From positions 310,001-374,000 of the forward strand of contig NZ_JAHXGQ010000002.1 of the NCBI RefSeq assembly GCF_019375475.1: a stretch of DNA of 64,000 nucleotides, in the 5' to 3' direction. Below, in pieces: positions 16,613-24,217 of this stretch. This DNA is from Saccharothrix obliqua. Its GTDB lineage: Bacteria > Actinomycetota > Actinomycetes > Mycobacteriales > Pseudonocardiaceae. Made by a program: the position numbers and the translations under genes. The notes under the pieces were generated by a model. That model saw only the letters and a program-made list of their open reading frames with translations, ran no database searches and was not told the origin of the DNA. Every line of letters starts with the position of its first letter. The first letter of the stretch is position 1.

Positions 16613-17604
16613 GCCTTCGCTCCTCGCAGGTTCGGGTTGCCGGCGGCGGTTTCCACGCGCCACCACTCGACCAGGTTCTTCAGCCCCTCGTGCAGCGGAA
16701 CGGTGGCCTCGAACCCGAGCTTGGCGCGGGCCGCCGCGGTGCTCGCGAGCCGGCGCGGCACCGCGTTCACCTTGCGCTCCGGGCCGTGCTCCGGCCGCAG
16801 GTCGGTGCGCCCCATGACCTCCAGCAGCGCGTCGGCGAGCTGCGCGAGGCTGGTCTCGACACCGGAGGCGACGTTGAACACCTCGTCGGTCGCGTCGGAC
16901 TTCGCGGCCAGCACGTTCGCGCGGGCGATGTCCGAGATGTAGACGAAGTCCATGGTCTGGCTGCCGTCGCCGAGGATCAGCGGCGGCGTGCCCGCGGCGA
17001 TCCGCTCCATCCAGCGCACCAGGACCTCGGTGTAGACGCCGAAGACGTCCATCCGGGGGCCGTACACGTTGAAGTACCGCAGGCCCACGTAGTCCAGGCC
17101 GTACATCTCGTTGAAGCTGCGCAGCAGGCCCTCGTTGTAGACCTTCGCCGCGCCGTACAGCGTGCGGTTCGCGTAGGCGTGGTGGTTCTCCTCGGTGGGG
17201 AACACCTCGGCCAGGCCGTACACGGACGCGGAGGACGCCGCGACCACCTTCGTCACGTTGGCCTGGACCGCCGCCTCCAGCACGTTGAACGTGCCGGTCG
17301 CCAGCACGTCGTGGGCCAGCCGCGGCTCCTCGGCGCACTGCGTGATGCGGATGGCCGCCTGGTGGAACACCAGGTCCACACCGTCCATCGTGGACTTGAC
17401 GGCCGCGAGGTCGCGCAGGTCGCCCTCGACGAACCGCACCTTGCCCGCGGCGAGCGGCCCGGCCAGGTTCTCCACCCGGCCGCGCACGAGGTTGTCCAGC
17501 ACGACGATCTCGCCGACGCCCTCGTCGAGCAGCTGGTCGGCGATGGTCGAGCCGATCAGGCCCGCGCCGCCGGTGATCAGGACACGTGCGTCACGCAGGT
17601 TCAC
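16609..17604 (-). CDS. NAD-dependent epimerase/dehydratase (extended SDR)
   Basis: 331 residues. The NAD-binding loop is LITGGAGLIGSTIADQLL (about 9-26), followed by the acidic adenine-ribose anchor VVLDNLVRG. The catalytic set is Ser in VVAASSASVYGLAE and Tyr/Lys in TLYGAAKVYNEG. The C-terminal sugar-binding half has YFNVYGPRMDVFGVYTEVLV, typical of UDP-glucose 4-epimerase or UDP-N-acetylglucosamine epimerase relatives. It should interconvert or dehydrate a nucleotide-linked hexose. The GTG at 17604 overlaps the preceding epimerase stop (GTGA). It lies in a four-gene overlapping operon. Confidence 0.85.
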   Translation of the reverse strand: MNLRDARVLITGGAGLIGSTIADQLLDEGVGEIVVLDNLVRGRVENLAGPLAAGKVRFVEGDLRDLAAVKSTMDGVDLVFHQAAIRITQCAEEPRLAHDVLATGTFNVLEAAVQANVTKVVAASSASVYGLAEVFPTEENHHAYANRTLYGAAKVYNEGLLRSFNEMYGLDYVGLRYFNVYGPRMDVFGVYTEVLVRWMERIAAGTPPLILGDGSQTMDFVYISDIARANVLAAKSDATDEVFNVASGVETSLAQLADALLEVMGRTDLRPEHGPERKVNAVPRRLASTAAARAKLGFEATVPLHEGLKNLVEWWRVETAAGNPNLRGAKA

Positions 17605-18203
17605 GCTGATTCTCCGTAGTGGAAAGCCGGGTCGGACAGGTAGTCGGCCAAGCTCGGGTTCGCGCTGTCCTTCGCCGACAGCGTGGGTTCCGCGATCGGC
17701 CACGGCACGTTCACGTCCGGGTCGTTCCACGCCAGCAGCCCCTCGGCGGCCGGGTTGTGGAAGCCGGTGGTCTTGTACTGCACCTCGGCCACGTCGGAGA
17801 GCACCGCGAAGCCGTGCGCGAACTCCGGGCCCATCAGCAGCTGGGTGCGGTTCTCGGCGGACAGCTCGATGCCGTACCACCGGCCGAACGTCGGCGAGCC
17901 GACCCGCAGGTCCACGACGACGTCCCAGATCGCGCCGACCGTGCAGCGGACCAGCCGGTGCTGCGGCGCCAGGCCGGTCTGGAAGTGGAAGCCGCGCAGC
18001 ACGCCCCGCGACGAGCGCGAGTGGTTGTCCTGCACGAAGTCCAGGTGCAGGCCGTGCTGCTCCCAGCGGCGCTTGCTGTACGACTCGAAGAAGAAGCCGC
18101 GCTCGTCCTCGAACCACTCCGGCTGGATCACGAACACGCCTTCGATGCCGGTCGGCGTGACCGTCATGTCCATGCCCTGCTTCGGGGTCGATACCCCAGT
18201 CAT
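17601..18203 (-). CDS. dTDP-4-dehydrorhamnose 3,5-epimerase family (RmlC-like)
   Basis: 200 residues, the normal length for RmlC-type cupins. The substrate-binding motif FVQDNHSRSSRGVLRGFHFQ (about 58-77) carries the catalytic His. TQLLMGPEFAHGFAVLSDVA and the Tyr in VQYKTTGFHNPAAEG complete the active-site pattern. The family epimerises C3 and/or C5 of 4-keto-6-deoxy sugars. There are no rmlA, rmlB or rmlD genes in the window, so the substrate would have to come from elsewhere, or the enzyme may act on another keto sugar. The ATG at 18203 overlaps the oxidoreductase stop (ATGA); an internal MDM start 10 residues later is also possible. Confidence 0.85.
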   Translation of the reverse strand: MTGVSTPKQGMDMTVTPTGIEGVFVIQPEWFEDERGFFFESYSKRRWEQHGLHLDFVQDNHSRSSRGVLRGFHFQTGLAPQHRLVRCTVGAIWDVVVDLRVGSPTFGRWYGIELSAENRTQLLMGPEFAHGFAVLSDVAEVQYKTTGFHNPAAEGLLAWNDPDVNVPWPIAEPTLSAKDSANPSLADYLSDPAFHYGESA

Positions 18204-19261
18204 GCAACCGCCTCTTCCAGTTCCGCCGGACGAACGTCCCGCACCGTGACAAACTCGCCGCCGGCGGCCAAGCTCGCCGACGCCGCCTCCAGGATCGCCA
18301 GCACCCGCAGCCCCGACCAGCCGTCGGTGAGCGGTGCCCGCTTCTCGCCGATCGACGCGGCGAACTCGGCCATGACGCCGCGCAGGGCTTCCCGCTCGGG
18401 CAGTGCGGGCGCCACCGTGTCGCCGCGCCGGTAGGACACGATCGCCTGCGTGCGTGCCTCGTCGCCCTCGATCAGGTCCGCGCCGCGGTCGTGCACCGAC
18501 AGCCGCTGCACCACGTTCAGGTCGTCCCAGACGACGGTGCGCCGCGAGCCGCCCACGATCATGGTGCGGATCTTGGTCGGCGACAGCCAGTTCACGTGCA
18601 CGTGCGCCAGCACGCCGTCGGACAGCTCCAGCGTCAGGTGCCCGATGCACGCCCGGCCCGCGCCGATCGGGTCCGACCCGTGCGCGGACACCCTGGTCAC
18701 CCGCACGCCGTCCGGCAGGATCGCGTCGAAGATCGACAGGTCGTGCGGCGCGAGGTCCCAGAACACGTCCACGTCCGGCTGGACCAGTCCCAGGTTCACC
18801 CGCACGGAGTCCAGGTACTGCACGGAGCCGATCTCGCCGCCGCGCACCAGCGCACGCAGGTGCTGCACCGTCGGCGTGTAGACGAAGGTGTGGTCGAGCA
18901 TCAGCGTCAACCCGCGCGACTCGGCCTCCGCCACCAGCTCCCGCCCGGCTTCGTAGCCCGCCGCGAGCGGCTTCTCCACCAGCACGTGCTTGCCGGCGCG
19001 CAACGCCGCCAGGGCGACCGGGAGGTGGGTGGCGGCGGGTGTCGCGATGGCGACCGCGTCGACCTCCGGGTCCGCCAGGACCTCCTCCAGGTCGCCGGAG
19101 ACCCGCACCGTCGAGTAGTCGCCGAGCACCCGGCGTGCGCGCTCGGTGTCCAGGTCGCACAGGTAGCGCAGCTTCAGGCCGGGGGTGGCCTGGGCGTTGC
19201 GCACCAGGTTCGGCCCCCAGTAGCCGGCGCCGATGACGGCGATGCCGATCGGCTGGTCCAT
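18200..19261 (-). CDS. Gfo/Idh/MocA-family sugar oxidoreductase
   Basis: About 353 residues from the preferred ATG. The Rossmann loop IGIAVIGAGYWGPNLVRNAQ is at the N-terminus and the conserved EKP motif is in GKHVLVEKPLAA, where Lys contacts cofactor and substrate. A central HTFVYTPTVQHL and a DLAPHDLSIFD motif hold the putative catalytic His. Relatives such as WbpB oxidise C3 of UDP-sugar acids, or reduce keto sugars in antibiotic and glycan pathways. I chose the ATG at 19261 because AGGAG lies four bases upstream. The frame stays open to 19426 but encodes a low-complexity leader. It heads the overlapping operon 15.5-19.3 kb. Confidence 0.82.
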   Translation of the reverse strand: MDQPIGIAVIGAGYWGPNLVRNAQATPGLKLRYLCDLDTERARRVLGDYSTVRVSGDLEEVLADPEVDAVAIATPAATHLPVALAALRAGKHVLVEKPLAAGYEAGRELVAEAESRGLTLMLDHTFVYTPTVQHLRALVRGGEIGSVQYLDSVRVNLGLVQPDVDVFWDLAPHDLSIFDAILPDGVRVTRVSAHGSDPIGAGRACIGHLTLELSDGVLAHVHVNWLSPTKIRTMIVGGSRRTVVWDDLNVVQRLSVHDRGADLIEGDEARTQAIVSYRRGDTVAPALPEREALRGVMAEFAASIGEKRAPLTDGWSGLRVLAILEAASASLAAGGEFVTVRDVRPAELEEAVA

Positions 19262-19427
19262 CTCGCTCCTCATGTCGGTAAGCCTTTTGGTCGCCGTGTC
19301 GGTGTGCCTCATGGCCGCTGCGCCGGGTGGCTCCTCGGCCGTTGTGTCGGCCGGCTGATCTGTACGGGTAGGCCCCATGGCCGCTGCGTCGGGTGGCTGA
19401 TCTTTGGCCTCTAGTTCGGACCCCACC
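19262..19427 (-). other. Leader region with repeated words between two operon genes
   Basis: The oxidoreductase frame is open here but gives a low-complexity peptide with no match to the family. Two similar segments beginning CATGGCCGCTGC (near 19311 and 19376) are followed by GxCGGGTGGCT, so the stretch contains an imperfect ~65-base direct repeat. The ribosome site just before 19261 suggests that translation starts after it. Confidence 0.45.
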
Positions 19428-20951
19428 TCAGTACGCCCCCTGGCCGCCGAAGACGGCGCGGAAGGTCTTCCACAGGATCAACGCGTCCAAGGCCAGCGAC
19501 CAGTCCTCGACGTAGCGCAGGTCCAGCCGCACGGATTCCTCCCACGACAGGTCGCTGCGCCCCGACACCTGCCACAACCCGGTCAACCCCGGCTTGACCA
19601 TCAGGCGGCGGCGCACGTCGGGGGCGTACTTCGCGCTCTCCTCCGGCAGCGGCGGGCGCGGGCCGACCAGCGACATAGAGCCCGCGAGCACGTTGAAGAG
19701 CTGCGGCAGCTCGTCCACCGAGTAACGCCGCAGCACCCGGCCCACCGGGGTGACCCGGGGGTCGCGCTTCATCTTGAACAACACCCCCGCGCCCTCGTTC
19801 ACCGATTCGAGCCGGGCTCGCAGGTTGTCCGCGTTGGTGACCATGGTGCGGAACTTGAGGATGGTGAACGGCTTGCCGCCCTTGCCGACCCGCCGCTGCT
19901 TGTAGAGCACCGGCCCCCTGGTGTCGACCATGATCGCCACCGCCGCCGCCAGCAGCACCGGTGCGAGCAGGCAGACCAGCAGGAACGACCCCACCTTGTC
20001 CACCAACGCCTTGACCACCCGGCGGAACCCGGTGAACGACGGTTCGCTCACCCGGAGCAACGGCATCCCGAGCACTCCCGTCACGTGCAGCCGCGGTCCG
20101 GCGAAGTCCATGAGGGCGGGAGCGACGACCATCTCCGTGCCGGTGCCCTCCAGGTCCCAGGCGAGCTGCTGGAGGCGGCGCGGCGTCCAGTACGTGTCCG
20201 GCGTGACCGCGACGATCCGGTAGCCGCCCCGGCGGACCTGCTCGGCCAGTTCACCGAACCGTCCCACGACCGGGATGCCGTCCAGCTCGACGCCGATCTC
20301 CGCGCGGCCGTCCACAGTGCACACCGCGTCCACCCGCCAGCCCAGGTGCGGTGCGCGGCGGGTCCGGCTGATCAGGTCCTTGACGGTGTCCACGTTGCCC
20401 GCCGCCAGCACCGGCAGCAGGCACCTGCCCTCGCCACGCGCCCGGTGCAGCGGGCGGCGCAACGCGTACCGGACGGGGAAGGCCACCAGCGCGACCGCGG
20501 GCCCGACCACGAACACCCACAGCCGCGCGCCGGGCATACCGGCCGCCAGAGCGCCCAGGCCCAGCGCGACGACCGAGCCGAACAGGCCCCGGCCCAGGCG
20601 GCGGAACTCCTCCGCGCCCTGGCCGAGCACCGCGGTGTGCCAGACGCGGTTGAGCGCCAGCGATCCCACGACCACGGCGACCGTCACCGCTTCCAGCACG
20701 AGCAGGGGCAGCGGGCCGTAGCCGATGTGGTTCGCGGAGAGGATCGCACCGGCCAGCAGCACCACCAGCACGGTGCACAGCACGTCGGCGGCCATGACGC
20801 CGTAGCGGTAGGCCGGTTCCCAGGAGCTGACGGTGGGCTGGGTGGGGCGAGAGGTGGTCTGTGTCGTGTTCTGCATGTGGGTTGAGCTGTGAGAGCTTGG
20901 CGTGGCGGCTGACCCAGCGACGAGTCGCGTGGGTTGGACCTGCTCGCTCAT
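19428..20951 (-). CDS. Polyprenyl glycosylphosphotransferase (glycan-initiating sugar transferase)
   Basis: 507 residues. Four to five membrane segments lie in the first ~170 residues, followed by a CoA-binding-like middle domain. A fifth hydrophobic helix (SFLLVCLLAPVLLAAAVAIM) introduces the bacterial sugar transferase domain. Signature segments are VDTRGPVLYKQRRVGKGGKP, FTILKFRTMV, RVLRRYSVDELPQLFNVLAG and SLVGPRPPLPEE. The Asp-Glu pair of YSVDELPQ is the catalytic dyad of these monotopic PGTs. It transfers a sugar-1-phosphate to undecaprenyl phosphate, the first step of repeat-unit assembly. The ATG at 20951 has GGGGGAG eight bases upstream. It probably heads the minus-strand operon down to 15.5 kb. 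Confidence 0.9.
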   Translation of the reverse strand: MSEQVQPTRLVAGSAATPSSHSSTHMQNTTQTTSRPTQPTVSSWEPAYRYGVMAADVLCTVLVVLLAGAILSANHIGYGPLPLLVLEAVTVAVVVGSLALNRVWHTAVLGQGAEEFRRLGRGLFGSVVALGLGALAAGMPGARLWVFVVGPAVALVAFPVRYALRRPLHRARGEGRCLLPVLAAGNVDTVKDLISRTRRAPHLGWRVDAVCTVDGRAEIGVELDGIPVVGRFGELAEQVRRGGYRIVAVTPDTYWTPRRLQQLAWDLEGTGTEMVVAPALMDFAGPRLHVTGVLGMPLLRVSEPSFTGFRRVVKALVDKVGSFLLVCLLAPVLLAAAVAIMVDTRGPVLYKQRRVGKGGKPFTILKFRTMVTNADNLRARLESVNEGAGVLFKMKRDPRVTPVGRVLRRYSVDELPQLFNVLAGSMSLVGPRPPLPEESAKYAPDVRRRLMVKPGLTGLWQVSGRSDLSWEESVRLDLRYVEDWSLALDALILWKTFRAVFGGQGAY

Positions 20952-21582
20952 CACTGTGCTCCCCCGGATCGGCGGACGTGCAACATCGCAGGGCATCCCG
21001 CGCGTGGTGTGGTGGAGAAAGCGCTGTCGGCGCACATTCTTCGCGCCTCGGCAAACCGTGATTCGTCCTGCCGGGGCGGCGCGTTACACACGCGCGAACC
21101 GCTTGTCGTGGCGGGAAAGCGGAGGTCGCTCGGGTCGGCACGGTGGAGCGTCGTGAGGTGACCTGGGGTTACCGCACGAGTAACCGGGAAAAGCCCTGCA
21201 AGTTACCGGTGGAGGTCGTCCACAGTGTCCGGAGGTGCGCCGCGTGCTCCCGGATCGTGGGACGACGTGCGGGGTGGAGAGGATCATCGGGTTTGGAACG
21301 GCCGGCGTTACAGGTCCATTCCGATTGAAGTCGAATTGGGTGCGCGGCGGTCCACAAAGGGCTGCGCGCGGGTGTCCGGAGTGGGCAGGAGGTGACGCGC
21401 CATCACCCATTCAAGGGGTGGGTGCGGCTATTTGGCGCAACGGGCCGCCCACTCGTGGCCGGAGGTCGGCCGAATGATTTGGCGGCGGGTGTGGAGTGAC
21501 GGGATTCACGTCGGTCGGAGGTGTTCGACGCGGTGTTGAAGGGCGGGATCGGACCCGGGGTCCGGCGTGGTGAGGAGAGCGG
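20952..21582. other. 631-base gene-free interval upstream of the sugar transferase
   Basis: No reading frame here has actinomycete-like codon use with a credible start. The 21143-21328 and 21235-21477 frames give arginine-rich, non-family peptides. The interval must hold the promoter and 5' leader of the 19-21 kb operon and the 3' end region of the S4 gene. I see no convincing hairpin with a U-run and recognise no riboswitch consensus. Confidence 0.4.
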
Positions 21583-21822
21583 TCAACGCTGAGCAGGAGG
21601 AGAAGTGATCAAGCGCGCCTTGTCGTCGCCGATGGCGACGACGTCGCCGTGGTGCAGCTGCGCGCCGCGGCGCGACTCGACGCGCCCGTTGACCGTGACC
21701 TCGCCGTCCTCCACGAGTTCGCGCGCGTGCGCGCCGTTCTCCGCCAGACCGGCCAGCTTGAGGAACTGGCCGAGCCTGATCATGTCGTCGGAGATCTCCA
21801 CCTCGCGGATGCGCATCCCCAC
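21583..21822 (-). CDS. S4-domain RNA-binding protein (YbcJ/Hsp15-like)
   Basis: 79 residues comprising almost only an S4 fold: IRLGQFLKLAGLAENGAHAR, then ELVEDGEVTVNGRVESRRG. The conserved LDxxL-type helix pair and VxVNG hairpin are visible. Single-domain S4 proteins bind structured RNA, often ribosomal; the precise target here is unknown. Starts are GTG at 21822 or ATG at 21816. It follows the glycosylase gene with a one-base gap, so the two are probably co-transcribed. Confidence 0.75.
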   Translation of the reverse strand: MGMRIREVEISDDMIRLGQFLKLAGLAENGAHARELVEDGEVTVNGRVESRRGAQLHHGDVVAIGDDKARLITSPPAQR

Positions 21823-21823
21823 A

Positions 21824-22363
21824 TCATCGCGCAGGGGGTGCGGGTGGGCCGAGCGGTGGGGTGTTGACCACCGTGTCGTGCAGTTCCCCGAACAACGCGG
21901 TCAGGTCATCCAGCTGGTAGTGCGCGTTGAGGCCGCTCGGGTTGGGCAACAACCACAACCGCGACTCGGCGATCCGCTCGGGCTGGGGACCGACCCGCGC
22001 CTTCGGCCGGCTGAACGCGGTGCGGTAGGCGGAGATGCCGACCACCGCCACCACCTTCGGCCGGTACGTGGCGGCGGTCTCCGCGAGGACCACCGCACCG
22101 GCCCGCAGTTCTGCCGCCGACAGCTCGTCGGCTCGGGAGGTGGGGCGTGGTGCGAGGTTCGTGATGCCGAGGTTGTGGGTGAGCAGTTCCGCCTGCTCCG
22201 CCGGTTTCAGCTGTCGGGGGGTGAAGCCTGAGCGGTGCAGCGCGGGCCAGAAGCGGTTTCCCGGGCGTGCGAAGTGGTGGCCTTGAGAGGCGGACAGAAG
22301 GCCCGGGTTGATGCCGCAGAAGAGGACGTCCAGGTTGGGGGCGATCACGTCGGGGAGGATCAT
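21824..22363 (-). CDS. mug: Mismatch-specific uracil/thymine DNA glycosylase (Mug/TDG family)
   Basis: 179 residues. Motif 1, LDVLFCGINPGLLSASQGHH, contains the GINPG loop (catalytic Asn) of the MUG/TDG branch. Motif 2, LWLLPNPSGLNAHYQ, contains the NPSGLN wedge that inserts into the helix. Family members remove uracil or ethenocytosine opposite guanine. I chose the ATG at 22363 (MILPDV) because AGGTGA lies six bases upstream; the frame continues to 22447 without family similarity. Its presence in a genome region that also has a deaminase toxin gene is noted, but no functional link is shown. Confidence 0.88.
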   Translation of the reverse strand: MILPDVIAPNLDVLFCGINPGLLSASQGHHFARPGNRFWPALHRSGFTPRQLKPAEQAELLTHNLGITNLAPRPTSRADELSAAELRAGAVVLAETAATYRPKVVAVVGISAYRTAFSRPKARVGPQPERIAESRLWLLPNPSGLNAHYQLDDLTALFGELHDTVVNTPPLGPPAPPAR

Positions 22364-22467
22364 CGGATGATCACCTGGGGGTCTTGGGTGTGGTTCATTG
22401 GTGGACAGTTGTAGCGCGTTGCCGGCGCTCCCCGCGTTCCTGCCCATCCTGGGCGGTGGTTAAACCC

Positions 22468-23121
22468 CTACCTGTTTCCCCGGTCCTGGTCTGCGTCACC
22501 CCGGCCCTGGCTTGCCCCTTCGCGGTCCTGCCCTTGGCCCGCTCCTTCGCGGTCCTGGTCTACCTCTTCCCGACCTTGGCCCGCCCCTTCGCGGTTCTGG
22601 CCTGCGTCGCCTCGGCCTTGGCCTGACCCTTCGCGGTTTTGGTCTGTGTCACCCCGACCTTGCCCCGCACCACCCGGGCGCGACCCCCCTTTTATTACGG
22701 ACGTCGCGACACCCTCGTTGTTGGCCACGAGCATCACGGAGTCGCCCTTTGCCACGCTGCCCAAGCCCGTGGTCTTGCTGTTGACCTGGTACGTGCGGGT
22801 GTAGCCGTCGGTGCTTTTGAGCGTGATGGAAGAGTCGGTGACCTCGGTGATCTCGCCGTTCTGGAACTGGCCGTGAGCGGTGTCGCCGAAAGGCCCCGGA
22901 CCCATGATCATCATGCCGCCACCGCCCCGTGGGCCGGTCATGCCCATCTGGGCCGCGTCGGAGTTGCCGGCTGCGTAGATGACCCCGCCGCCCACGGCGG
23001 CGATGCCCACCGCGACCGCGATCGCCGCCAGCGTCTTGCGCTTGGACCAGCGGTTGTTCTTGTCGGTTTCAGGGGCTTCCTGCGCCTCGCCCCAGGTCGG
23101 GGTCTCGGGATCGGTCGTCAT
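22468..23121 (-). CDS. Membrane-anchored DUF5666-like protein with degenerate C-terminal repeats
   Basis: 217 residues. A hydrophilic cytoplasmic start (ATG at 23121) leads to one membrane anchor (TLAAIAVAVGIAAVGGGVIY, ~30-49). Glycine/methionine-rich MTGPRGGGGMMIMGPGPFG follows, then a small beta domain (GEITEVTDSSITLKSTDGYT) like DUF5666. The last ~65 residues repeat a 14-residue unit, GQGRGDADQNREGA, five times with decay. The function is unknown; the methionine-rich segment could bind metal, but that is speculative. It is divergent from the response regulator gene, and repeat copy A lies in the shared upstream region. The open frame upstream of 23121 is repeat sequence, not protein. Confidence 0.65.
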   Translation of the reverse strand: MTTDPETPTWGEAQEAPETDKNNRWSKRKTLAAIAVAVGIAAVGGGVIYAAGNSDAAQMGMTGPRGGGGMMIMGPGPFGDTAHGQFQNGEITEVTDSSITLKSTDGYTRTYQVNSKTTGLGSVAKGDSVMLVANNEGVATSVIKGGSRPGGAGQGRGDTDQNREGSGQGRGDAGQNREGAGQGREEVDQDREGAGQGQDREGASQGRGDADQDRGNR

Positions 23122-23185
23122 GTGACCCACGGTGGCCCGGCTTGCTGTGAGACGGCTGTGTTGTGAGTGGGAGAGGGCTGTGGGT

Positions 23186-23389
23186 GAAAAACGACGCTCG
23201 CCGCTTGGCAGACCACCAAGAAGAACATTCAAGAGCGCCGTCGTGTTCTCCCCGTATGGCCTGGTCGGAGACAACCACCCTCGTTCCCTGGGCGCAAGCG
23301 AAAAGCGTGCTTGCGCCCAGGGAACGAGCGCGGTTCGCTGGCGCGCAGGCCATACGGGGAGAACACGACGGGGGGACTGGTGTGTGCGG
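23186..23389 (-). repeat. Palindromic element copy A (core 23239-23370)
   Basis: The outer inverted repeat is 25 bp perfect: 23239-23263 with 23346-23370, containing GTGTTCTCCCCGTATGGC. The inner stem is 20 bp perfect: CTCGTTCCCTGGGCGCAAGC (23280-23299) with 23309-23328, around the loop GAAAAGCGT. Unpaired spacers are GTCGGAGACAACCACC and CGCGGTTCGCTGGCGCG. A tail on the left reads, on the minus strand, TTCTTGGTGGTCTGCCAAGC and ends in GTCGTTTTT. On the right, GGGGG(A)CTGGTGTGTGCGG follows. It sits between two divergent genes. Confidence 0.85.
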
Positions 23390-23488
23390 CTGCACTGCAC
23401 TGGAGGTGGGCGGTGGGGGTGGGGAGTTCACAGGTGGTGCACAGGGTTGGCACAGGAAAAGTTCAACCTTGGGTTGCAGGGTTTGGCT

Positions 23489-24217
23489 ATGGGTGCGGTT
23501 CCTTCTCCTGAGCTTCGGCGGGCCGACGGTAGTGCGGTTCGGGTGCTTGTCGTGGATGACGAGTCCACTTTGGCCGAGTTGATGTCGATGGCTCTGCGGA
23601 TGGAGAAGTGGGAGGTCCGGACCGCGTTGGACGGGTCTTCGGCGGTTCGGGTGGCGCGTCGGTTCCGGCCCGATGTGGTGGTGCTGGACGTCATGCTGCC
23701 CGATTTCGACGGGCTTGAGGTGCTTCGGCGGCTGCGGGCCGGGGTGCCCGGGTTGCCGGTTCTCTTCCTGACCGCCAAGGATGCCGTGGAGGACCGGATC
23801 GCCGGGCTGACCGCCGGTGGGGACGACTACGTCACCAAGCCGTTCTCCTTGGAGGAAGTCGTGTTGCGGCTGCGGGCGTTGTTGCGGCGCACGGGGATCG
23901 CCGAGGCTTCCGCCGGGTCGGAGCTGGTGGTCGGGGACCTGGTGCTGGACGAGGACACGCGGGAGGTGCGGCGGGGCGGGGTGGCGGTTGAGCTGACGGC
24001 CACGGAGTTCGAGTTGCTGCGCTTCCTGATGCGGAACCCCCGGCGGGTGTTGAGCAAGGCCCGGATCCTGGACCGGGTGTGGAGCTACGACTTCGGGGGG
24101 CAGGCGAACATCGTCGAGCTGTACATCTCCTACCTGCGCAAGAAGATCGACGCCGGGCGGTCGCCGATGATTCACACGATGCGGGGCGCGGGGTATGTCC
24201 TCAAGCCTGCACCCTAA
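23489..24217 (+). CDS. OmpR/PhoB-family response regulator
   Basis: 242 residues. The receiver domain (~18-130) has the acidic pair in VLVVDDESTLAELM, the phosphorylated Asp in VVVLDVMLPDFDGLEVLRRL, and the Lys in DDYVTKPFSLEEVVLRLRAL. A winged-helix domain (~145-240) has ELTATEFELLRFLMRNPRRV and VELYISYLRKKIDAG. It should be phosphorylated by the overlapping histidine kinase and control nearby promoters. The start chosen is ATG 23489; the frame runs upstream through repeat DNA, but that part has no receiver similarity. The kinase gene overlaps its end by 23 bases. Targets may include the divergent 22.5 kb gene and the downstream glycosyltransferases (inference from position). Confidence 0.9.
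   Translation: MGAVPSPELRRADGSAVRVLVVDDESTLAELMSMALRMEKWEVRTALDGSSAVRVARRFRPDVVVLDVMLPDFDGLEVLRRLRAGVPGLPVLFLTAKDAVEDRIAGLTAGGDDYVTKPFSLEEVVLRLRALLRRTGIAEASAGSELVVGDLVLDEDTREVRRGGVAVELTATEFELLRFLMRNPRRVLSKARILDRVWSYDFGGQANIVELYISYLRKKIDAGRSPMIHTMRGAGYVLKPAP

Noticed and set aside
22468..22680. Possible CRISPR-like repeat array
   Set aside because: The repeats are in frame, degenerate and encode a low-complexity protein tail; there are no unique spacers of fixed length.
23122..23400. N-terminal extension of the 22.5 kb membrane protein into the repeat
   Set aside because: The extension translates the element tail and arm; the ATG at 23121 starts a normal anchored protein.
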